Shown here piece after piece: positions 5,084-10,166 of a DNA stretch of 10,166 nucleotides. Made by a program: the position numbers and the translations under genes. Under the pieces are notes generated by a model. That model saw only the letters and a list, made by a program, of their open reading frames with translations. It was not told where the DNA came from and ran no database searches. Position 1 is the first letter of the stretch. The number at the start of each line of letters is the position of its first letter. The stretch comes from Leptospiraceae bacterium UBA2033. Lineage in GTDB: Bacteria; Spirochaetota; Leptospiria; Leptospirales; Leptospiraceae. The stretch covers positions 1-10,166 of the forward strand of contig DDBL01000245.1 of NCBI GenBank assembly GCA_002333425.1, given 5' to 3'.

Positions 5084-6333
5084 TGAAATCTTATATTTTC
5101 ATTTTCAACTGTTTGTATTTTATCCACTTTGAAATTTCCGGTTTCGTCAAAAATTTGATTTTTATCGGCTATTACAAACCCATTTACTTGATCTATTACG
5201 ATTGTTAAATCTTCTGAATCTAAAGCGAATTGAAGGTCATTTCCTTCTAAAGATTTGATTGCATTATGTTCATGATTGGAATCAGATAGATTGTCATGCG
5301 TATGATTTTTTTCTGCTATCTCGAAAACATTATTTTCGTCAAGAGCTACACTTAAACCTGTATCATCGAATGAAACTTGAATAGGATCGCCCTCTATCGT
5401 ATTAATAGAATTATGCTCGTGGTTTACATCTGAGTATGCGTTGTCGTGATTATGATCTATACTGGAGTATTCATCATCGTGATCGTGCTCTATGTCAGCC
5501 GCGCCTATATCATCAGGACTCGTTGTATCGGGTAATGCTCCAATATCAACAGCTTCGAGTAATACATGCCCCGATAATCCATTAACAGAATAAACCCCAT
5601 TTTCAGCGTCATCTAATTCTGTCCAGTCAACTAAATTACTTGCAAGTCCATATAACTGATAACGCCGTTTTATCAATCCTCTAACAAAACAAACATCTCC
5701 CTTGACGGCGGCAAGCTGAACCATTTTAAAAAAAGTATCTACAATAAATCTATTTCCTACCGGAATAGAACGTAAGTATTTAGATGGTAACATTCCTTCA
5801 TTGTCTAAAAGAGGATACCTAGTATCATGGTTATGTTTAATAGAAGGAATTACTAATTTTTCGCCAGGTGCGTAAGCAGGGGAAAATGTCGGTTTTCCTT
5901 GAATATCTTTCCAGTTTGCAAAACGTGAAACTAATTCAGTCCAAGATTGTAAATCGGATATATCAGGTAAAGCCAATCTAAACGATACACCTCCAGGAAT
6001 ATCAGTAACAACACAAATGTCTCCAACTTGCACTTGCTCATCTGTTAGGCTCAACATGTCTTGAATCGTTTTAACTTTAACAGTGTTTCCTATTACGATA
6101 TTAGGAATCATATCAGCGTAAAGTTTTCCGGTTAACGGGTCAAGGAATGCAACTCGAAAGACTGGATTAGCAAGTAAATCTTTTAGAGAAAGTAAAAATT
6201 CTATATCTTCATCTTCTAAGTCATAGTGTCCAAGTTTCCAATCGTTATCTATGATTTGTAAATAAAAACCGTCACCGTTTTCAAATAGTCCTGATTCAAT
6301 GGAGCCATACCAAGATGTGCTAAGAGTAGACAT
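5023..6333 (-). CDS. Fibre/spike-like receptor-binding protein with HxH motifs (436 aa)
   Basis: A fibre-type virion protein. Residues 1-60 form a possible attachment domain. Two related modules follow, at about 89-135 and 197-241, each with a GD-(I/V)-C-V/F strand and a terminal W-T-E-L; such modules recur in phage tail-fibre proteins. Six HxH motifs (167, 283, 294, 305, 344, 354) lie in DHNHD/NHEHN repeats; comparable HxH motifs bind iron in trimeric phage needles and fibres such as T4 gp37. A duplicated segment (308-346 and 358-395) leads to the end IRFQWDGTDLKFSIDGGVYRPFA, a common style of fibre C-terminus. The ATG at 6333 overlaps the previous stop as TAATG with GGAG upstream. It probably binds host receptors; a -1 frameshift may extend a fraction of copies. 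Confidence 0.7.
   Translation of the reverse strand: MSTLSTSWYGSIESGLFENGDGFYLQIIDNDWKLGHYDLEDEDIEFLLSLKDLLANPVFRVAFLDPLTGKLYADMIPNIVIGNTVKVKTIQDMLSLTDEQVQVGDICVVTDIPGGVSFRLALPDISDLQSWTELVSRFANWKDIQGKPTFSPAYAPGEKLVIPSIKHNHDTRYPLLDNEGMLPSKYLRSIPVGNRFIVDTFFKMVQLAAVKGDVCFVRGLIKRRYQLYGLASNLVDWTELDDAENGVYSVNGLSGHVLLEAVDIGALPDTTSPDDIGAADIEHDHDDEYSSIDHNHDNAYSDVNHEHNSINTIEGDPIQVSFDDTGLSVALDENNVFEIAEKNHTHDNLSDSNHEHNAIKSLEGNDLQFALDSEDLTIVIDQVNGFVIADKNQIFDETGNFKVDKIQTVENENIRFQWDGTDLKFSIDGGVYRPFA
5062..5068 (-). other. Candidate -1 ribosomal slippery heptamer T TTA AAA
   Basis: The leftward strand reads GAT TTA AAA TTT in the spike frame, giving the X XXY YYZ heptamer T TTA AAA in the phase needed for -1 slippage. 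Both tRNAs can re-pair after a slip. Reading then continues ATT TTC AAT CGA in the 194-codon frame. A G-rich stretch (GGGATGG at 5075-5081) lies upstream at a distance where Shine-Dalgarno-like sequences can stimulate slipping. Efficiency cannot be judged from sequence. Confidence 0.55.
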
Positions 6334-7040
6334 TAATCTTCTCCAAGTTCTAAATTAATAAAGTAAGAAGTATAGATATTTGCAGAGGCTACACTTAATT
6401 TACTTGGAACAACTGGCAAAGTTACGTAAGGCATAATTAATAAATACTTTGCTTGAGATGGTAATTTAATTGGAACATTTAAAACAAATTGGTCATAAAA
6501 TGAAAACCAGTATATTCTATCAAGAGTATCAATTATAGAAAGCTTACCCAAAGTGTATTTCGGAAAGAAATGTAAATAATGTTCGTTAGTCGCTAGATCA
6601 GGGACTGCTTTAAAGCTTATAATATTCTTTGGTGTGTTTGCGGTATTGTTACCATTCAAGGAAAATTCAGAGAGATCATTTTTATTAAGAACTGGTATTC
6701 CGTTAAAAGTAAAAGATGATTGTTCAAATAGATCAGATTTTACATTTCCAGCAAAATACATTGTATCCGAATTGGTAGTAAAAAGTAGAAGTTGAGAAAT
6801 AGGATTAGAATTTTTCCGAGTATTAGAATAGTTTTCTGATAAGGTTGCAGTAATTGAATTTATTTTAGTATGTAAACCGGATAATTCAACGGCTAATATG
6901 TTATAGCTACCTCGACCAAGGAAAGCAGGATCAACCGTAGAAATACTTCTAGGAAGTTCTTTATTTTGTAGAACATCAGACGATAAAGCCCCTAGAACAT
7001 TTTCAGCCGAGAAAAATATTTTTTGTGATACGTGTAACAC
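6333..7040 (-). CDS. Beta-rich putative virion protein (235 aa)
   Basis: No family is recognised. The product is rich in Ser, Asn, Leu and alternating hydrophobic strands (NILAVELSGLHTKINSITATL; AKYLLIMPYVTLPVV) with no membrane segment or catalytic motif, as expected for a beta-sandwich shell or penton protein. The GTG at 7040 is the first usable start; a GGAG lies 11 bases upstream, farther than normal. The frame is open back to 7091 and overlaps the 137-residue gene in the -1 phase, so the true start is uncertain. It sits between two likely capsid genes and the spike gene, suggesting a penton, vertex or minor shell role. Confidence 0.55.
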   Translation of the reverse strand: MLHVSQKIFFSAENVLGALSSDVLQNKELPRSISTVDPAFLGRGSYNILAVELSGLHTKINSITATLSENYSNTRKNSNPISQLLLFTTNSDTMYFAGNVKSDLFEQSSFTFNGIPVLNKNDLSEFSLNGNNTANTPKNIISFKAVPDLATNEHYLHFFPKYTLGKLSIIDTLDRIYWFSFYDQFVLNVPIKLPSQAKYLLIMPYVTLPVVPSKLSVASANIYTSYFINLELGED

Positions 7041-7045
7041 AAGTT

Positions 7046-7459
7046 TTAAGGCTCCATTTTTCCGAAGAGAGTTACATTCACTTGTCCAGGTTCAATTTTC
7101 TGCTTGTTAGAAGTAACAAAAATCATAAGTTCCTTTTTGTTTAGTAATAAAAAATTTACTGGCAATTCGTCTCTTGTAATATCTGCATTGGTGCGATTTC
7201 CGATTTGCGAAAATTGAACATTACCTTCGATAATAGACTTTTGGTTATTGTCTTTAATAGAAATCAAACAATCAGATAATCCATCGGCATACCTAAGCTG
7301 TATCCCTAAAACTCGAAAGTTTTCATCTCTAGGATTTTTAATAGAGAAAGCAAGGACATTGCTTGTATCAATGTCGATTGCTTTTCCATTCTTTTCACCA
7401 AGCAGAAAGTTATATTCAGCCCTGTTTGGCTGAATATTAATCTGTGTTTTTTTATCCAT
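7046..7459 (-). CDS. Small beta-sandwich-like putative capsid protein (137 aa)
   Basis: No named family. The strand pattern is clear: VLAFSIKNP (35-43), FRVLGIQLRYADG, CLISIKDNNQ, then LPVNFLLLNKKELMIFVTSNK and QVNVTLFGKMEP. A short protein ending in an L.I.V.N...V.VTL.G pair recalls single beta-sandwich/jelly-roll virion proteins that assemble as small coat or penton subunits. The ATG at 7459 follows the 214-residue gene by 13 bases, with AGG about 11 bases upstream. I infer a coat or vertex subunit working with the 214- and 235-residue proteins; pairs of small single-jelly-roll coat proteins are known from P23-77-like viruses. Confidence 0.5.
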   Translation of the reverse strand: MDKKTQINIQPNRAEYNFLLGEKNGKAIDIDTSNVLAFSIKNPRDENFRVLGIQLRYADGLSDCLISIKDNNQKSIIEGNVQFSQIGNRTNADITRDELPVNFLLLNKKELMIFVTSNKQKIEPGQVNVTLFGKMEP

Positions 7460-7472
7460 ATTTTTAAATTAC

Positions 7473-8117
7473 CTAAGCTACCGCTTTTTTAGGAGCTAAT
7501 ACAACTAATCCGATATGTTCATCAACCGAAGCTGTCAACGATACGATAAACTCTGATAGGGAAGCATCTAAAACAATTCCCTCTTTCAAATAGAGAACGA
7601 TTTCTAGCTTTGTATCTTTTTTCAAAATCATAGTTTGATTGTTGAATGTGATCACAGGCACTTTTGCGATACCAGTAATAGGCATGTGTTCTGGATTAGT
7701 GCAATTCATCGGATAACCAGCGCCAGCCGCTTCACCTTTCGAGAAAATTGGCATAGGAGGTAAAATCTGAGAAAGAGCAATATCAAAAATCGGATTGGTT
7801 CCAAGCATCATTTTTAAATGAGCTGTATTTCGGAATTTACCGAGTGCCTTAATTACATTTTCTTGAGATGGTGTAAGAACAATAGTATTGTAATTAGGCG
7901 CGTAAATTTCGAGAAAAAGCCCTTTCAGCTCGCCGCCATGCTCAGAGGAAAACATATTTTGATCACCCGAAAAATTGTAAACTCCACCTGCCTTTTTTTG
8001 AAAGAATAGAGAATTTACAAAACCATCTTTCAATAAAATGTCATGATGATAAGTTTTTTTGAAATACTCAAAAGTTTTTCCACTTGGAAGCTTCTTAATT
8101 AATTTGTTTGTAGACAT
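7473..8117 (-). CDS. Candidate major capsid protein (214 aa)
   Basis: No sequence family is recognised, so this is inference. The protein has no membrane segment, a basic N-terminus (NKLIKKLPSGKTFEYFKK) and alternating strands through its length (LKGLFLEIYAP, FDIALSQILPP, KVPVITFNNQTMIL, KLEIVLYLKEGIVL, FIVSLTASV, IGLVVLAPKK). Size and strand density suit a jelly-roll shell subunit. The start at 8117 has AGGA about 10 bases upstream. It is the first of three beta-rich genes after the DNA-condensing and hydrophobic proteins, a usual place for the coat gene in tailless viruses. A minor shell or decoration protein is the alternative. Confidence 0.45.
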   Translation of the reverse strand: MSTNKLIKKLPSGKTFEYFKKTYHHDILLKDGFVNSLFFQKKAGGVYNFSGDQNMFSSEHGGELKGLFLEIYAPNYNTIVLTPSQENVIKALGKFRNTAHLKMMLGTNPIFDIALSQILPPMPIFSKGEAAGAGYPMNCTNPEHMPITGIAKVPVITFNNQTMILKKDTKLEIVLYLKEGIVLDASLSEFIVSLTASVDEHIGLVVLAPKKAVA

Positions 8118-8146
8118 ATATCTTATTTCCTTTTTATTTATTTCTT

Positions 8147-8755
8147 TTAGAAATCAATTTTCTTTTTGCCGCTTACTTCATAGCCGCCGTTAATCTCATA
8201 ATCTCCATTTAGATCATGGCTATGATCGGAAACTTCGGTTTCTTCATTACCACTTACTTCATAATCTGTTTCATCAGGATTAGGAAGGGCTAATTGTTCA
8301 GCAGCTCCATTTAGAGCGGCTAACGTTTCGTTTACTTCATCGTCAGCCATTTGACGGGCAATCTCTCTTACGCGCTCATTTCCGTAAAGCTCTTCATCGG
8401 AAACACCGTTTAAGCTAACTACTGGTATATAGTCCCTATCACTTGCCCCGCTTAGCATTGATTGCATTGCATCGGGTAAACGTGTTCGAATTGGTTCTGT
8501 TTTCATCAACATGAAAAGTGCATTCGCTCCCGTGCCCGCTACTAGTCCTAAAGCAATTGAAGGTTGAGTCTTGGAAATTTTATCTGATACCATTACGCTA
8601 CCAGCAAGAATCCCGCCTCCTACAATTGCTTGTCCATATTTTTCATTTACTTTAGAACCCAATTTATCAGTTGCAACTCTCGCACCTAAAAAAGAGCCAA
8701 ATGTAGCCCCGATAAGTTTTGCTAGTTCTTTCTTTTCTTCATTTTTATTTGCCAT
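8147..8755 (-). CDS. Gly/Ala-rich membrane-associated protein with acidic repeat tail (202 aa)
   Basis: No named family. Residues 12-28, 42-57 and 66-84 are Gly/Ala-rich hydrophobic segments (LIGATFGSFLGARVA, AIVGGGILAGSVMV, SIALGLVAGTGANALFMLM), likely membrane-inserting hairpins. Residues 130-202 are acidic and end in short repeats, YEVSG (165-169 and 192-196) and DYEING (185-190), then KKKIDF. GGGAG lies seven bases before the ATG at 8755. In a virus with an internal membrane, this would be a main membrane protein whose charged tail contacts DNA or shell. Gly-zipper hydrophobic proteins also occur as phage ejection proteins, so that is the alternative. Confidence 0.6.
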   Translation of the reverse strand: MANKNEEKKELAKLIGATFGSFLGARVATDKLGSKVNEKYGQAIVGGGILAGSVMVSDKISKTQPSIALGLVAGTGANALFMLMKTEPIRTRLPDAMQSMLSGASDRDYIPVVSLNGVSDEELYGNERVREIARQMADDEVNETLAALNGAAEQLALPNPDETDYEVSGNEETEVSDHSHDLNGDYEINGGYEVSGKKKIDF

Positions 8756-8769
8756 CTTATAACTCCCTT

Positions 8770-8997
8770 TTAAGTATGAATGGTAATATCGATTCTTTTT
8801 CCTGTTCGTTTCATTTTCACAGGATTTTTAATCGTAGATTTTGCTTTACGACGTCCTTTTTTTTTCTTGGTAGCTACACTTGATTTACCCACAGTCTTAG
8901 AACGTTTTTTAGATTTGCCTTTCTTTTTGGCTTTAGTTGTTTTTTTCTTCGAGCCTGATTCTTTAAAAAGACCAGCTGCAATTTGTTTAGTATTCAT
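8770..8997 (-). CDS. Small Lys/Arg-rich protein, probable DNA-condensing virion protein (75 aa)
   Basis: 29 of 75 residues are Lys or Arg (24 K, 5 R) against two acidic residues. The basic part (residues 17-68) consists of KKK/KKR clusters with Ser, Thr, Gly and Ala, as in histone H1 tails and protamine-like proteins. No fold or enzyme motif is seen. The ATG at 8997 follows AGGA at good spacing and lies 9 bases after the previous stop. I infer a virion core protein that neutralises packaged DNA, or one linking the acidic tails of neighbouring proteins to DNA. An RNA-binding role cannot be excluded. Confidence 0.65.
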   Translation of the reverse strand: MNTKQIAAGLFKESGSKKKTTKAKKKGKSKKRSKTVGKSSVATKKKKGRRKAKSTIKNPVKMKRTGKRIDITIHT

Positions 8998-9005
8998 ACT
9001 ATTCC

Positions 9006-10166
9006 TTAATCCTTTTCTGATTTTTTATTTGATGATACAAAAAGTAAAAGCAAACCAGCCCCTGCAATAGCATAAATAATTGTATTATCCTTTTTAGGAG
9101 TTTCCGCATTCGGAACCGATGTTTGACTTTGATATGTTTGCAAGTTCCTATTTATTTCCGTTTGGAAAGTAGGACTCGTTGTAGATGTGGAAACGATTTT
9201 TTTAGTAGGACTCTGAGAGCTAAAATTTTGAGCAGGCTTAATAGCTACTTTGGGTTTAATAGTGGTTTGCTGCTTAATAATTGGTTTAGTAATAACTTTC
9301 TTTTTTGTAGGAGCTGAAATTTTGATCTGTGGCTGTTTAGATTTTTTATCATTAATTAAATGTTGCAATAAAGCTTGCTGTTGTTTTTTCTTGGCAGCAT
9401 TCTTTGCTTGAATTTGTGCTTTTTGTTTTTGTGCTGCTCCAATTCCCATGTTTGCAACTGTCCCTGCTCCGGGAACAACCATATCTAAAGCACCGGTTGC
9501 CATACTTAAAAGACCGCCGCCACTCTTACCGCTTCCTGATGCAAGATTCATTATGTTAGAAAGGAAACCTAATTCATGACCGGATAATTCGACGTATCCT
9601 TGGTTTATGGGAGAGTATTTATAGATAGTTCCATCATTGTCAATCTTACAACCCACAGTATTATCTTCTAAAAATTCAGAATCTTCCATTTGTGTTTCCT
9701 CTTCATTTGAGGGTTTTATCATTATTACTCCCTTACCTGAATCGACTTGATTTATTTCGTCAAAGAATTCATCTTCAATACTTTCCGTTTCTTGTGGAAT
9801 TTCATCTTCGATACTTTCCGTTTCTTCTAAAGTTTCATCTTCGATATTTTCAGTTTCGTCTATCGTTTCATCTTCAGTATTTTCGGTTACATCCTCCATC
9901 GTTGGAGGTGGTTGTAATAAAGTTTCCACTAAATCACCCGCCCCTTTTGCGATACCTTTAACTGCTTTACCTGCATCCTTTGCGATATTCTTCACAAATT
10001 TAGAATGTGATTTTACCGCTTGGTTTACGGATTTGGATAATCCCTTACTTGCATTAGATACTGATTTAGAAAGTCCCTTGGTTGCATTAGAAAAGCTTTT
10101 AGTAATTCCTTTAGTATTAATTTTAGGCATCTTTGGAGCTTTCATTTTAGGCATCTTTGGAGCTTT
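9006..10166 (-). CDS. Long repeat protein with amphipathic 11-mers and C-terminal anchor (5' end off-window)
   Basis: The frame stays open to the right edge. The ATG at 10154 lacks a ribosome site and sits inside a tandem KAPKMPKM repeat, so the real start is probably outside the window. Numbering from that ATG: six basic 11-residue repeats (about 14-79; TKGLSKSVSNA type), four acidic 11-residue repeats with EDE at 94, 105, 116 and 127, a Gly/Ala-rich segment (about 200-235), a Gln/Lys-rich helix, a Pro/Lys/Thr/Ser-rich linker, and a transmembrane helix (about 358-373, IIYAIAGAGLLLLFV) with tail SSNKKSEKD. It looks like an elongated virion membrane protein bridging DNA or shell to the internal membrane. 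No homologous family is recognised; function is inferred. Confidence 0.7.
   Translation of the reverse strand, partial: KAPKMPKMKAPKMPKINTKGITKSFSNATKGLSKSVSNASKGLSKSVNQAVKSHSKFVKNIAKDAGKAVKGIAKGAGDLVETLLQPPPTMEDVTENTEDETIDETENIEDETLEETESIEDEIPQETESIEDEFFDEINQVDSGKGVIMIKPSNEEETQMEDSEFLEDNTVGCKIDNDGTIYKYSPINQGYVELSGHELGFLSNIMNLASGSGKSGGGLLSMATGALDMVVPGAGTVANMGIGAAQKQKAQIQAKNAAKKKQQQALLQHLINDKKSKQPQIKISAPTKKKVITKPIIKQQTTIKPKVAIKPAQNFSSQSPTKKIVSTSTTSPTFQTEINRNLQTYQSQTSVPNAETPKKDNTIIYAIAGAGLLLLFVSSNKKSEKD
9768..9875 (-). repeat. 33-bp tandem repeats encoding acidic 11-mers
   Basis: The repeat protein carries EDE at residues 94, 105, 116 and 127, each in an EDExxxETE(N/S)I unit, so the DNA repeats every 33 bases. 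The unit is strongly acidic, against the basic 11-mers immediately upstream in the protein. Confidence 0.75.
9918..10115 (-). repeat. 33-bp degenerate repeats encoding basic amphipathic 11-mers
   Basis: Six successive 11-residue units are visible, from TKGITKSFSNA and TKGLSKSVSNA to AKDAGKAVKGI and a decayed last copy. K and G recur at positions 2-3 and hydrophobic residues at 4 and 8. DNA similarity is clearest between the second and third units and then fades. Confidence 0.7.
10121..10166 (-). repeat. Two copies of a 24-bp tandem repeat, cut by the window end
   Basis: A 22-base sequence at 10121-10142 recurs exactly at 10145-10166, 24 bases later. It encodes KAPKMPK-type units at the N-terminus of the repeat protein and may continue beyond the window. 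Confidence 0.8.

Noticed and set aside
8780..9070. Rightward open frame opposite the Lys-rich gene
   Set aside because: It is the antisense of Lys/Arg codons, giving an artificial Phe/Leu-rich product, and it has no ribosome site; the leftward gene is well supported.
9460..9560. GSGKSGG stretch in the repeat protein as a nucleotide-binding P-loop
   Set aside because: No beta strand or Walker B context is present; it is a Gly/Ser-rich low-complexity segment before a hydrophobic region.
9692..9961. Rightward open frame opposite the acidic repeats
   Set aside because: Its repeated FHLRYF pattern is the mirror of the GAA/GAT-rich 33-bp repeats, and no ribosome site is present.

Overview
This A+T-rich window looks like the structural (late) region of an uncharacterised bacterial virus or virus-derived plasmid. 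One short gene reads rightward at the left end. Everything else, fourteen genes from about 10166 down to 406, reads leftward as one tightly packed block with overlapping or nearly abutting ends and mostly clear Shine-Dalgarno sites. The host cannot be named from the sequence. Shine-Dalgarno use and a few GTG starts fit many low-GC bacteria.

Left end (1-409): a gene-free stretch of about 200 bases holds seven YCAT motifs spaced exactly 11 bp apart, a 15-bp palindrome and a tandem 9-bp repeat. It leads into a 67-residue protein with a ribbon-helix-helix-like pattern. This looks like a DNA-binding autoregulator or partition protein next to its own DNA array.

Leftward block, in order of transcription: (1) a long repeat protein, open at the right edge, with an 11-residue basic amphipathic repeat, an 11-residue acidic repeat and a C-terminal membrane anchor; (2) a 75-residue Lys/Arg-rich protein; (3) a 202-residue Gly/Ala-rich hydrophobic protein with an acidic tail; (4-6) three beta-rich proteins of 214, 137 and about 235 residues, the best candidates for capsid shell proteins; (7) a 436-residue fibre/spike-like protein with HxH motifs and two internal duplications, overlapped in the -1 frame by (8) a 194-codon open frame that lacks a good start and has a T TTA AAA slippery heptamer in the overlap; (9-10) two proteins of 177 and 169 residues sharing a phage-type beta domain; (11-12) two integral membrane proteins of 264 and 135 residues, preceded by a double stem-loop; (13) a LysM-like protein; (14) an M15-type peptidase; (15) a further C-terminally anchored protein. 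Counting the -1 frame separately gives fifteen leftward reading frames.

No terminase, portal, tape measure or sheath gene is visible. Membrane proteins are unusually numerous, and wall-binding and wall-cutting proteins carry C-terminal hydrophobic anchors. My inference is a tailless virion with an internal membrane (tectivirus-, corticovirus-, FLiP- or P23-77-like in style, none recognised directly). The array and small DNA-binding protein hint at plasmid-like maintenance. The strongest leads are the probable -1 frameshift extending the spike protein, the 11-bp phased array, and the 11-residue amphipathic repeat protein.
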